From assembly GCA_900539505.1 (NCBI GenBank), contig UQCL01000014.1, positions 1-34,439 of the forward strand: DNA of 34,439 bases, written 5' to 3'. Each line of letters begins with the position of its first letter. The stretch's first letter is position 1. Shown one piece after another: positions 7,825-16,280 of this stretch. The notes under the pieces are model-generated. The model saw only the letters and a list, made by a program, of their open reading frames with translations, had not been told where the DNA came from and ran no database searches. The DNA comes from an uncultured Campylobacter sp. (lineage in GTDB: Bacteria; Campylobacterota; Campylobacteria; Campylobacterales; Campylobacteraceae). Position numbers and translations under genes: made by a program.

Positions 7825-8224
7825 AGCTTACCTCGTATTTTCGCCCTTGCGCGTGTGGCGTGATCCTCACTACGCAAAAATCAAGCTCATATTTTTTAAG
7901 TAAATTTATCAAATTTTCATCCGCCCATTCGATCAGATGAAGCCCCTCTTCAAATAAATTTTCAAATAGTCCGTTTTTTAAAATCCCCTCACAGCCGCCG
8001 TTATAGATGTCGTAATGATAAATTTCGCCGTAGTTTTGCATGATCGAAAACGTAGGCGAGTTCACGTGCTCGTCTAACCCATGCGCCCGCACGATCGCAC
8101 GCGCAAGCGTCGTTTTGCCGCTGGCAAGATCGCCGATGAGCAAGATTATGCCGCTTTTTGGCAGAGCCTGCACGAGGCGTGAAATTTCATCCTCGCCGCA
8201 GAGCAGTTCAAAGCTCTTGGACAT
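7817..8224 (-). CDS. tsaE: tRNA t6A biosynthesis ATPase TsaE
   Basis: P-loop partner of the TsaBD complex, which puts threonylcarbamoyl on A37 of ANN-decoding tRNAs. 135 aa, the usual size. Walker A GDLASGKTT (31-39) in the family position (GDLGAGKTT in most members). NSPTFSIMQNY (about 55-65) and HYDIYN (about 69-74) are conserved family segments, and HLIEWADE (about 95-102) matches the LIEW motif. It overlaps the S4 gene upstream by 17 bases and lptB downstream by 8. Confidence 0.93.
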   Translation of the reverse strand: MSKSFELLCGEDEISRLVQALPKSGIILLIGDLASGKTTLARAIVRAHGLDEHVNSPTFSIMQNYGEIYHYDIYNGGCEGILKNGLFENLFEEGLHLIEWADENLINLLKKYELDFCVVRITPHAQGRKYEVSYA

Positions 8225-8453
8225 ACTTTGCCTGCTCGCTTTTGGGCGTATTTTTTGCGCTAGGAAAGGCTAAGACTTTAAAGCTTTGTTTTCTATCCAA
8301 AAAGCTTATCGTAATCACGTCGCCGATTTTAAGCTCTTTGGCGGGCTTTGCCATGACGCCGTTTACGGCTACGACGCCGCTTTTGCACATATCTTCGCTG
8401 ATGGCGCGCCGCTTGGTGATATTTACTGCATTTAAAAATTTATCGATTCTCAT
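8208..8453 (-). CDS. S4-domain RNA-binding protein (Hsp15/YbcJ-like)
   Basis: 81-aa protein starting MRIDKFLNAVNITKRRAISE. An S4 RNA-binding fold fills residues 1-50: RIDKFL start, CKSGVVAVNGV turn, and AKPAKELKIGDVITI. Possible roles are ribosome or tRNA binding as in Hsp15. A longer frame reaches 8600, but that extension would run over the argG start and its promoter, and MRIDKFL is where S4 proteins begin, so 8453 is chosen. First gene of the tsaE-lptB operon, divergent from argG. Confidence 0.85.
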   Translation of the reverse strand: MRIDKFLNAVNITKRRAISEDMCKSGVVAVNGVMAKPAKELKIGDVITISFLDRKQSFKVLAFPSAKNTPKSEQAKYVQEL

Positions 8454-8541
8454 AAGCGTGAGTTTAGCGATATTTGCCTTAAAAGCAACTATTAAACTAT
8501 TTTTGGTAGAATTTCGCCAAATTTTACGTAAAGGATTTGAG
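8454..8541. promoter_or_regulatory. argG: Divergent promoter region, S4 gene / argG
   Basis: An 88-base gap between divergent genes. For argG a -10 TAGAAT lies at 8507-8512, followed by TTCGCCAA, and AAGGA at 8531-8535 serves as ribosome site. No good -35 is seen, as is usual in Campylobacter. No ArgR-type box could be recognised with confidence. Confidence 0.55.
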
Positions 8542-9762
8542 ATGGCAAAAGATGTAAAAAAGGTCGTTTTGGCGTATTCCGGAGGACTAGATACTAGCAT
8601 TATTTTAAAGTGGCTCGGCGATACTTACGGCTGCGATGTGGTGACTTTCACCGCAGATATCGGTCAGAATGAGGATTTGGAGCCGATCAAAAACAAAGCT
8701 GTGAAACTGGGCATCAAAAAGGAAAATATCTTCGTAGAGGATCTGCGCGAGGAATTCGTGCGCGATTACGTATTTCCGATGTTTCGCGCAAACGCCGTTT
8801 ATGAGGGCGAGTATCTTTTAGGCACATCGATCGCGCGCCCGTTGATCGCTAAAAAGCTAGTCGAAATCGCGAAAAAAACTGGCGCGGACGCCATAAGCCA
8901 CGGTGCGACCGGCAAGGGTAACGATCAAGTCCGCTTCGAGCTTGGCGCATACGCGCTAAATCCCGATATTAAGGTAATTGCGCCGTGGAGGCTGTGGGAT
9001 CTGAACTCTCGCGAGAAGCTTCTTGCTTACGCTAAGAAAAACGGCATCGACATCGCCTCAAAGCCAGGCAAATCGCCGTATTCAATGGATGCGAATATCC
9101 TTCATATCTCCTACGAGGGCTTGGTGTTGGAAGATCCCGCTCATGCGCCTGAGGAGGATATGTGGCGATGGACCGTAAGCCCTAAAAATGCGCCCGATAA
9201 GAGCGAGATCATCGAGATCGAATACAAACACGGCGATCCCGTAAAGCTAAACGGCAAGGCGCTTAAGCCGCACGAGATGCTGGCAGCACTTAACGAGCTC
9301 GGCGCTAAAAACGGCATCGGCAGGCTCGATCTAGTAGAAAATCGCTATGTCGGCATGAAGAGTCGCGGCTGCTACGAAACTCCAGGCGGCACGATCATGC
9401 TAAAGGCTCACCGCGCGATCGAGAGCATCACGCTAGATCGCGGCGCGGCGCATCTAAAAGACGATCTGATGCCGCGCTACGCCGAGCTCATCTACAACGG
9501 CTTTTGGTTCAGCCCGGAGCGCTTGCTGCTTCAAGAGCTGATAAATAAATCCCAAGAGCACGTAAACGGCAAGGTTAAGCTAGAGCTTTATAAGGGCAAC
9601 GTGACCGTGCTGGGCAGGGAGAGCAAGAGCGATAGCTTGTTTAATACCGATTTTGTGACGTTTGAAGAGGATAAGGTCTTCAATCAAAAAGACGGCGACG
9701 GTTTTATCAAGCTAAGCGCGCTAAGATTTATCATCGCGGGCAAGAACGGACGCAAGCTTTAG
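8542..9762 (+). CDS. argG: Argininosuccinate synthase
   Basis: Joins citrulline and aspartate using ATP, the next-to-last step of arginine synthesis. 406 aa, the usual length. N-terminal PP-loop AYSGGLDTS (residues 11-19), GATGKGNDQVRFE (around 118-130) and the C-terminal multimerisation part ending in FIIAGKNGRKL. The frame is open far upstream, but MAKDVKKVVLAYSGGLDT is the family start, and AAGGA sits 6 bases before the ATG at 8542, so the upstream part is not coding. Divergent from the S4-tsaE-lptB operon. Confidence 0.97.
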   Translation: MAKDVKKVVLAYSGGLDTSIILKWLGDTYGCDVVTFTADIGQNEDLEPIKNKAVKLGIKKENIFVEDLREEFVRDYVFPMFRANAVYEGEYLLGTSIARPLIAKKLVEIAKKTGADAISHGATGKGNDQVRFELGAYALNPDIKVIAPWRLWDLNSREKLLAYAKKNGIDIASKPGKSPYSMDANILHISYEGLVLEDPAHAPEEDMWRWTVSPKNAPDKSEIIEIEYKHGDPVKLNGKALKPHEMLAALNELGAKNGIGRLDLVENRYVGMKSRGCYETPGGTIMLKAHRAIESITLDRGAAHLKDDLMPRYAELIYNGFWFSPERLLLQELINKSQEHVNGKVKLELYKGNVTVLGRESKSDSLFNTDFVTFEEDKVFNQKDGDGFIKLSALRFIIAGKNGRKL

Positions 9763-9935
9763 ATGAAATTTTGCCGCACGGCGGACGGGCAAATTTCACA
9801 AAACGAAATTTTAAACTTTATCGGAAAAATGCGAGCGGTTGCGGGCAAATTTCATAAAATTTCACGAAATTTTAGATCCGCCCGCGCCGCCCATAAAATT
9901 TTATAAATTTAAAGCTAAATTTAAAAGGATAATGG
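9763..9935. repeat. Inverted-repeat cluster between argG and rplI
   Basis: Two structures. At 9765-9802, GAAATTTTGCC and GGGCAAATTTC form an imperfect stem just after the argG stop and may end its transcript. At 9841-9885, GCGGGC and GCCCGC enclose a second inverted repeat AAAATTTC/GAAATTTT (9856-9873, 2-base loop). Neither has a clear T-run. AAAGGA at about 9924 is the rplI ribosome site. Confidence 0.5.
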
Positions 9936-10379
9936 ATGAAAATATTACTAATAAAAGACGTTAAGGGGCTCGGAAGGGCGGGCGAGGTAAAGGAGGTCAA
10001 GGACGGCTACGGCAATAACTTCTTAATCGGCAAAGGTTATGCCAAAGCCGCTACGACGGAGGTTTTGCGTAAATTTGAAGCGGATAAGAAAAAGCAAGCC
10101 GAGCTTGAAAAATACGAGGTCGCGAGCTTGCAGAAACTAGCCGAGGAGCTAGCTAAGATCCGCGTAAAGATCGTAAAGCAGACGGGCGAGAGCGGCGCGC
10201 TTTTTGGCTCGGTTACCAAAGATGAGATCGCAACCGCGTTAAAAGAGCAAAAGGGGATCGAAATCGATAAGAAAATTTTAGAGACCGAAGCCATCAAAAC
10301 GACCGGGATCTACGACGTAAATGCCAAGCTAAAGCACGGTATAAGCGCTAAATTTGAGATAGAGGTGGCTAGTGTTTGA
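9936..10379 (+). CDS. rplI: 50S ribosomal protein bL9
   Basis: Large-subunit protein of 147 aa, standard length. The N-terminal globular domain starts MKILLIKDVKGLGRAGEVKE and has DGYGNNFLIGKGYA (about 23-36). A long connecting helix spans about 42-75. The C-terminal rRNA-binding domain holds TGESGALFGSVTKDEIATAL and HGISAKFEIEV. The ATG is preceded by AAAGGA. It overlaps the hslV start by 8 bases. Confidence 0.97.
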   Translation: MKILLIKDVKGLGRAGEVKEVKDGYGNNFLIGKGYAKAATTEVLRKFEADKKKQAELEKYEVASLQKLAEELAKIRVKIVKQTGESGALFGSVTKDEIATALKEQKGIEIDKKILETEAIKTTGIYDVNAKLKHGISAKFEIEVASV

Positions 10380-10920
10380 AGCGACTACCATTTTAGCCTA
10401 CAAAGGCGCGAAGGCCTCTGTCATCGGCGGCGACGGGCAGGTTACGTTCGGAAACACCGTCTTAAAGGGCAATGCGACTAAAATTCGAAAAATCGGCAAA
10501 GAGGGTAACGTCTTGGCAGGCTTTGCGGGCAGCACCGCCGATGCGTTTAATCTTTTTGATATGTTTGAGAAGTGCTTAGATGGCGCAAAGGGCGATCTTT
10601 TAAGAGCCGTGATAGAATTTAGCAAGCAGTGGCGCAAGGATAAGTATCTGCGAAAGCTCGAAGCGATGATGCTGGTGCTGGACCGCAAAAATATCTTTCT
10701 GCTTAGCGGCACGGGCGACGTGGTAGAGCCGGATGACGGCAAGATCGCGGCGATCGGAAGCGGTGGGAATTACGCTCTTAGCGCGGCGCGGGCTTTGGAT
10801 AAATTTGCAAGCTTAGACGAAGAGGAGCTCGTAAAGCAAAGCCTTAAGATCGCGGGCGAGATTTGCATTTACACGAACGAAAACATCAAAACATACGCAA
10901 TTTGGGACGAAAAGAGATGA
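10372..10920 (+). CDS. hslV: ATP-dependent protease peptidase subunit HslV
   Basis: Proteasome-like peptidase that forms dodecamers and works with the HslU unfoldase. 182 aa. Begins MFEATTILAYKG. In this family the active residue is an N-terminal threonine, here T5 after removal of four residues. Typical strands follow: ASVIGGDGQVTFGN, LAGFAGSTADAFNLFD, and IAAIGSGGNYALSAARAL. GTG start, overlapping rplI by 8 bases and hslU by 4 (ATGA), so the three genes are translated together. Confidence 0.96.
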   Translation: MFEATTILAYKGAKASVIGGDGQVTFGNTVLKGNATKIRKIGKEGNVLAGFAGSTADAFNLFDMFEKCLDGAKGDLLRAVIEFSKQWRKDKYLRKLEAMMLVLDRKNIFLLSGTGDVVEPDDGKIAAIGSGGNYALSAARALDKFASLDEEELVKQSLKIAGEICIYTNENIKTYAIWDEKR

Positions 10921-12236
10921 TGACGCCACGAGAGATTGTAGAAAAATTAGACGAATATATAATCGGACAAAATAGCGCCAAACGCACGATAGCGGTGGCT
11001 TTGCGAAATCGCTACCGCAGAATGGCGCTTGAAGATGAGATGAAAAACGAGGTGATGCCCAAAAACATCCTAATGATCGGATCTACCGGCGTAGGTAAGA
11101 CCGAGATCGCGCGCAGGCTTTCGAAGATGTTTGGGCTTCCTTTTATTAAGGTCGAGGCGAGCAAATACACCGAAGTAGGCTTCGTGGGGCGCGACGTGGA
11201 GAGCATGGTGCGCGATCTGGCTGCTGCGTCGGTAAATTTAGTGCGCGGCGAGGAATTTGAAAAAAACAAAGACAAGATCGATGATTACATCAAGCGTAAA
11301 ATTTTAGAAAAAGTCCTTCCGCCGCTTCCGCGCGGAGCGAGCGAGGAGAAGGTCGCAGATTACGAAAAAAGCTATGAAAAGATGGCGGCCAAGCTCGAGC
11401 GCGGCGATCTGGACGATCTTAGCATCGAGATCGAAGTGAGCGAAAATGCGCTTGAATCAAATCCGAATTTGCCGCCCGAGATGGCGAATATGCAGGAAAG
11501 CTTCATAAAGGTAATCGGAATTTCGACGCGCAAAAGCAAGAAAGAGATGAAGGTAAAAGACGCCAAGGTTGCCCTTAAAAGCGAAGCTAGCGAGAAAGTT
11601 CTCGATATGGAGAGCATCAAAGCCGAAGCCGTTAGGCGTGCGCAAAACGAGGGCATCATCTTTATCGACGAGATCGATAAGGTGGCGGTCTCAAGCGGCA
11701 ATAGCGGCAGGCAGGATCCGAGCAAAGAGGGCGTGCAGCGCGATCTGCTTCCGATCGTGGAGGGTAGTAGCGTAAGCACGAAATTCGGCAATATCGACAC
11801 CGATCACATCCTTTTTATCGCCGCGGGCGCCTTTCATATCAGCAAGCCGAGCGATCTCATACCTGAGCTTCAGGGGCGCTTCCCGCTTCGCGTCGAGCTT
11901 GATAGCTTAGACGAGGCGGCGCTGTGTGAAATTTTAACGAAGCCAAAAAATTCGCTTCTTAAGCAGTACTCGGCGCTTTTAAAGACCGAGGGCGTGGAGC
12001 TGGAATTTAGCGAGGACGGGGTCAAAGCGATCGCGAAATTTGCGGCAAGTACGAACGAAAAGGTCGAGGACATCGGCGCTAGAAGGCTACATACGATAAT
12101 GGAAAAGGTGCTTGAGGATATCAGCTTCGAAGCGGATAAGTTTAAAGGGCAAAAGATCGTCGTGGATGAGAAGCTCGTAAGCGAAAAGCTCGCAGGCATC
12201 GCAAGCGACGAGGATCTGGCGAAATATATTTTATAA
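10917..12236 (+). CDS. hslU: ATP-dependent protease ATPase subunit HslU
   Basis: AAA+ unfoldase of the HslVU protease, 439 aa. N-terminal LDEYIIGQ (11-18); Walker A GSTGVGKT (55-62); intermediate domain about 105-240; Walker B IIFIDE (247-252); sensor and C-terminal AAA lid with GARRLHTIMEKVLEDI; C-terminal tail LAKYIL, which docks into HslV. Two tandem ATGs (10917 and 10920) are possible; the first overlaps the hslV stop as ATGA and is used here. The open frame before 10917 lies inside hslV in another frame and is rejected. Confidence 0.96.
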   Translation: MMTPREIVEKLDEYIIGQNSAKRTIAVALRNRYRRMALEDEMKNEVMPKNILMIGSTGVGKTEIARRLSKMFGLPFIKVEASKYTEVGFVGRDVESMVRDLAAASVNLVRGEEFEKNKDKIDDYIKRKILEKVLPPLPRGASEEKVADYEKSYEKMAAKLERGDLDDLSIEIEVSENALESNPNLPPEMANMQESFIKVIGISTRKSKKEMKVKDAKVALKSEASEKVLDMESIKAEAVRRAQNEGIIFIDEIDKVAVSSGNSGRQDPSKEGVQRDLLPIVEGSSVSTKFGNIDTDHILFIAAGAFHISKPSDLIPELQGRFPLRVELDSLDEAALCEILTKPKNSLLKQYSALLKTEGVELEFSEDGVKAIAKFAASTNEKVEDIGARRLHTIMEKVLEDISFEADKFKGQKIVVDEKLVSEKLAGIASDEDLAKYIL

Positions 12237-12746
12237 GGCGGCGCGGCAGTTACTCTTAGAAAACTACGGAGCCGCGGAATTTTGCGGATAGCGAAAATTA
12301 TGCGCTCTTAGAATTTGCAAAGCGCTGGAATTTCGGGCGCGAAATTTAGCGAAATTTTAAAATGCGCAGAAATTTTATCTTTTTAAATTTGACGATGCTT
12401 TGAAATTTTAAGATTGTACAATTTCAAGGATGATTGAATTCTGCGCGGCGCGGACTATATATAATGTAGTCGTTGGATGAAATTTAAAATTTCGCGATCA
12501 ATTTATGAAGCTGCAGAATTTGCGCCTCGCGAGATTCTGGATAGATAAAATTCTGTGCTGTGACGGGTAAGATTTTATCGCTACCGCGCGGCTTGAAATT
12601 TTAAATTTTACCCGCTTATGTGATGGCGGAATTTCAAAATTCCACTGCTCGTGCAAGAGCCAGCCTGCGTAAAACGAGATTTTAAAATTTACCCGCAAGG
12701 GCTTAGCGCTGCGGTCGCAAGATAAATTTATAAATTTAAGGAAAAT
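12237..12746. other. 510-base gene-free interval between hslU and era
   Basis: No credible gene. It contains AT-rich blocks and a consensus -10 TATAAT at 12460-12465, inside a small inverted repeat GACTA (12454-12458) / TAGTC (12467-12471). That -10 is about 280 bases before era, so it would give a long leader or a separate small RNA. A ribosome site AAGGA lies just before the era start. No hslU terminator with a T-run was found. Confidence 0.45.
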
Positions 12747-13616
12747 ATGAAAAGCGGATTTGTAACGCTCATCGGGCGGACGAATGCGGGCAAGAGCTCG
12801 CTGTTAAACTATCTCTGCGGCGAGAAAATTTCGCTCGTCTCGCACAAGATCAACGCCACGCGCCGCAAGATTAGCGGCATCGCGATGAATGGCGCGGATC
12901 AGGTGATTTTTACGGATACACCGGGGCTGCATGAAAGCGCCAAGCTGATGAATAAGCTGATGGTTGAAGTGGCGCTCGGGGCGATTGAGGGTTGCGATTT
13001 AGTGCTGTTTTTGGCGCCCGTGCACGACGATACCGCAGAATATGAAAAATTTTTAAATTTAAACGCAGGCGCCAAACACATCGTGATTCTAACCAAAATA
13101 GACGAAGTAAACGACGAAAAGATCGTACAAAAGCTGCTGCAATATCAAAAATTTACCGATAAATTTGAAGCAATAATCCCGGTTAGCATCAAAAAAAAGG
13201 TCTATAAAAAGCAGGTTTTGGACGAAATTTGTAAAATTTTACCCGAGCACGAGTATTTTTACGACCCCGAAATTTTAAGCGCGACCAATGAGCGTGAAAT
13301 TTACCGCGACTTCATACTTGAGGCGATCTTTGAGAGTATGAGCGACGAGATCCCGTATTGTAGCGACGTCGTGATGGAAAAAGTGGTGGAAAAACCGGGT
13401 CTGATCTCGGTCTATGCGCGAATCATAACGGACAGCAATTCACACAAAGAGATGTTGATCGGCAAAAACGGCGAGGCGATAAAGCGGATCGGAATTCGAG
13501 CCAAAAAGTTAATTTCAAATTTTTCTAAGGTCAAAATTTACTTAAAATTAACAGTTTTTGTAAAAAAAAGCTGGAAAAATGACGAATTTAGGGTAAAAAC
13601 CGATTTTATCTATTGA
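12747..13616 (+). CDS. era: GTPase Era
   Basis: Essential GTPase that binds the 3' end of 16S rRNA during 30S assembly, 289 aa. G1 GRTNAGKSS (10-18; most bacteria have GRPNVGKS), G3 DTPG (57-60), G4 TKID (116-119), and C-terminal KH domain with GKNGEAIKRIG (239-249). ATG at 12747 with AAGGA 6 bases upstream. The next gene starts 62 bases later, so era may read into the transformation cluster. In C. jejuni, by recall, era also follows rplI-hslV-hslU. Confidence 0.95.
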   Translation: MKSGFVTLIGRTNAGKSSLLNYLCGEKISLVSHKINATRRKISGIAMNGADQVIFTDTPGLHESAKLMNKLMVEVALGAIEGCDLVLFLAPVHDDTAEYEKFLNLNAGAKHIVILTKIDEVNDEKIVQKLLQYQKFTDKFEAIIPVSIKKKVYKKQVLDEICKILPEHEYFYDPEILSATNEREIYRDFILEAIFESMSDEIPYCSDVVMEKVVEKPGLISVYARIITDSNSHKEMLIGKNGEAIKRIGIRAKKLISNFSKVKIYLKLTVFVKKSWKNDEFRVKTDFIY

Positions 13617-13678
13617 CATTTTATTTTATTTCTATTAGTATTAGCAGCGTAGAAAATTTCATTTGGAAGTGGAGTGTT

Positions 13679-15199
13679 ATGGCAAAGAATAGTAAAAATG
13701 CTAGTTCGATTGTTGCGATTAACAAAGTCACGCAAACCATATTCGGTCTAAGTGAGAATGAAGTTTTCGAGCACGACTTCTCAAAAGCAAATCGTGCGAA
13801 GGAAACTTACGTCTCATATATTCCGTATAAGGATATAATGACTGCGACGGTTGAGATAAGCAGATCGGTAGAGGACGCGGATCTTTTAGATGCGATCGTC
13901 GTTAAGGTGTATGAGGAGCTGGGGCTTGACACCGCTTTGGATTACAAAATCACTTATAGTGAGGTAATAGGCGCTGGCGGCGATGATAGAATTTTCAATG
14001 TCTTTGTCGTAGATAATGCCAAACTCACTTCAGAATTCGATGCGATCGCCGCTAGGACGAACTACATCGACTATGTGGCTATGGCTCCGTTTTTATACGA
14101 GGGCTTGTATAATAGAGGCGTCCTAACTCGCGACGGAATCGACTGCTTCATCTACTTGCAACGCGACGATGCGTTTTTGGTAGTGTATCAAAACGGCGAA
14201 TATTTTCAATCCCGTCAAGTAAGATACAACCTAAAATTCTTGCATGAAAAATATGTCGAGCTAGTCGGTAGCAGAGTCGATGAAGAGAGCTTTTATAGAC
14301 TGCTCTCCAAACAGGGAGTAAATTTAGAAAATCCGACCGAACGCGATTATATGATCCAAATTTTTGACGATATGTTTTACTACATCAACGACGTGTTGAA
14401 CGGTATTAGTAAAATTTACAACGTCAATATTCAAAATGTCTATATCGGAACGGATATCGGTAAAATTCCTGCGATCGAGGTTTTCGTAGAAAATAATCTA
14501 AAGCTAAGATACAAGGATTTTAATTTTAATGTTGCAATCAACGCAAAAGATTATCCGCTCACTCAGCTAGATATTTTGATGTTCTTGGTAGGTCAAGATT
14601 ATTTGGTTACCAAAGATGACGATCACAACTACTCGCCGTTTATGAGACCTCCGCCTTTGACCCAAAGATCAACCGGCAAGCTGATAGGCTATATGCTGCT
14701 AGGCTGCTTGCTTGGCGCTGCGTATCCTGCGTATAACTTCGGCTACGGCTATTATAATAATATGGTAGCTGATGATAAAACTAGCGAATATAAAGGTTTA
14801 GAGGAAAAGATGGGTCCCGCTAGAGATGAAAGTGCGCGTTTGGATAAAGAGACTAAAGAGGTAAATGCCCAGGCTGCTAAGAGTGGCAAGGAGCTTAACG
14901 ACAGGCGCGATCTAATTAATGCCATCTTAGATAAGAAAAATAATTACGCTATGAAGGGTGTTTCTATTTTTGAGCTAACCAATATGGTCGTTAAAAATAA
15001 GGGCAATATGGTTAGGATCGGTGATGAGAATAGGACTCTAACTGTTCAGGTGCGCACCAAAAACGATAAGCAGATGACCGAGCTTTTAGAGGATATCAGT
15101 AAAAAAGAGGTGTATGGCGTGGATACTAAAACAATCGCGCTGCAAGAAGGCAATAAAACCGTCTTTTACGATAGCAACATCAGTGTGGAGGTTAAATAA
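13679..15199 (+). CDS. Inner-membrane alignment protein, PilM/PilN (MshI)-like fusion
   Basis: 506 aa. Residues 1-330 are cytoplasmic and resemble an actin-like PilM/GspL-type domain. One membrane segment lies at about 334-354 (LIGYMLLGCLLGAAYPAYNF). Next comes a coiled coil at about 362-410, then a periplasmic PilN-like alpha/beta part. This cytoplasmic-TM-periplasmic plan is that of MshI/GspL. The start is taken at the ATG at 13679, with GGAG 5 bases upstream; the frame is open back to 13613, but that part overlaps the era stop. First gene of the nine-gene cluster. The link to PilM/PilN is by architecture and position, not a clear motif. Confidence 0.75.
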   Translation: MAKNSKNASSIVAINKVTQTIFGLSENEVFEHDFSKANRAKETYVSYIPYKDIMTATVEISRSVEDADLLDAIVVKVYEELGLDTALDYKITYSEVIGAGGDDRIFNVFVVDNAKLTSEFDAIAARTNYIDYVAMAPFLYEGLYNRGVLTRDGIDCFIYLQRDDAFLVVYQNGEYFQSRQVRYNLKFLHEKYVELVGSRVDEESFYRLLSKQGVNLENPTERDYMIQIFDDMFYYINDVLNGISKIYNVNIQNVYIGTDIGKIPAIEVFVENNLKLRYKDFNFNVAINAKDYPLTQLDILMFLVGQDYLVTKDDDHNYSPFMRPPPLTQRSTGKLIGYMLLGCLLGAAYPAYNFGYGYYNNMVADDKTSEYKGLEEKMGPARDESARLDKETKEVNAQAAKSGKELNDRRDLINAILDKKNNYAMKGVSIFELTNMVVKNKGNMVRIGDENRTLTVQVRTKNDKQMTELLEDISKKEVYGVDTKTIALQEGNKTVFYDSNISVEVK

Positions 15200-15852
15200 T
15201 GAAAAAGAAAAGTTCATTAGATCAACTTGATCAATGGTTTGCCTCCAAGGGAAATAGTGCAAATAACTATTTTTACATAGCTTTGTTGTTTGTGGGTTTG
15301 GTAGCTTACTTTATTTTAAGTCAGCAAGCCGATCCGTATTTAGAGGAAAGCGAAACAAATCTAAGTACTGCCACGACTAAGCTTGAAGGCGCACAAAGAG
15401 AATATAACGAGTTTTTTGGCGGTGATCCTGATGCTTTTGTTAATAATAAACGCAATATCCTCAATGGTGCTAGGACCAACCTTAACAATATCATTGAAGA
15501 GCGTGGGTATCTAGACGGTAAGCTAAAAGAAATTTCAAAGCTTACCTATAATGAAAAGAACTGGGCTAAGTTTATGGATAGCCTCTCGACGATCGCAGAG
15601 AATAACAATATTAAAATTTACGCTATTCACAGCGATAGAAGAGAGCCTAGCATCAAACAAATTTTTCAGCCTGAGGCTTTGCTGGATATAGATGTGAAAT
15701 TTGAAGGAGCATTTTCGAACGTCCTTAGGTATATCAACCTTATCGAACAATCGGAGATGATCGTAGATGTAAATAAGATGGATATCAATGCCACTAAAAA
15801 TGGCAAAATCGGTGGAAGCATCGGTATATCTATCTGGGGAGTAAATTACTAA
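15199..15852 (+). CDS. PilO/MshJ-like inner-membrane protein
   Basis: 217 aa with one membrane segment near the N-terminus (about 25-42, YFYIALLFVGLVAYFILS), then a coiled coil (about 50-110) and a ferredoxin-like periplasmic domain to the end. This is the PilO/GspM/MshJ plan. The start codon shares one base with the previous stop (TAATG), and the next gene starts the same way. Expected to pair with the previous protein and hold the secretin and ATPase in line. Identity inferred from architecture and gene order. Confidence 0.72.
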   Translation: MKKKSSLDQLDQWFASKGNSANNYFYIALLFVGLVAYFILSQQADPYLEESETNLSTATTKLEGAQREYNEFFGGDPDAFVNNKRNILNGARTNLNNIIEERGYLDGKLKEISKLTYNEKNWAKFMDSLSTIAENNNIKIYAIHSDRREPSIKQIFQPEALLDIDVKFEGAFSNVLRYINLIEQSEMIVDVNKMDINATKNGKIGGSIGISIWGVNY

Positions 15853-16280
15853 TGAAAAAGTTAATTTTATGCTCTTTGCTACTTTCTACTGCTCTATTTG
15901 CTGTAGATAATAACCAAACGGTGGCACCTAGTAATGGAGCCTATAAAGCTAAATACGATGCGATATTTGATGATCTTAGTAAGCCTAGAGTGGGTCTTAG
16001 CGATGAGCAGATAGCTTCTTTGCAAGATCCGTTCTATCCTAAAGAAGCCAATGCGCCTAGAGAAGCTAATCAGCAGGTGGATCTAGGTTATCAGCTAGTA
16101 GGTATTATGGGCGATAAGGTTAAGCTAAACGATAAGTGGTATGGTTTGGGCGAGTATGTAGGCTCATATAAGATCGTGCAAATAACGGGTAATAGCGTTA
16201 TTATTACCAACGACGATGAAAATAAAGTCGAACTAACACTAAAACAAGGAAGTCAAAATGTCATTATTACATATAAGTAA
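15852..16280 (+). CDS. Periplasmic PilP/GspC-HR (MshK, CtsR)-like protein
   Basis: 142 aa with a signal peptide (MKKLILCSLLLSTALFA). A Pro-rich linker with DPFYPKEANAP is followed by a small beta domain from about residue 76: YQLVGIMGDKVKLNDKWYGLGEYVGSYKIV, then NSVIITNDDENKVELTL. That pattern is the homology-region fold of PilP, GspC and MshK, which binds the secretin N-domains. It could be CtsR, which precedes the secretin gene in C. jejuni. Its end overlaps the secretin start by 23 bases, an unusually deep overlap. Confidence 0.72.
   Translation: MKKLILCSLLLSTALFAVDNNQTVAPSNGAYKAKYDAIFDDLSKPRVGLSDEQIASLQDPFYPKEANAPREANQQVDLGYQLVGIMGDKVKLNDKWYGLGEYVGSYKIVQITGNSVIITNDDENKVELTLKQGSQNVIITYK

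Noticed and set aside
8158..8541. Upstream extension of the argG frame
   Set aside because: It runs through the divergent tsaE and S4 genes and the promoter; the family start MAKDVKKVVLAYSGG at 8542 has its own AAGGA.
8454..8600. N-terminal extension of the S4 protein
   Set aside because: It would overlap the argG start and promoter; S4 proteins of this type begin at RIDKFL.
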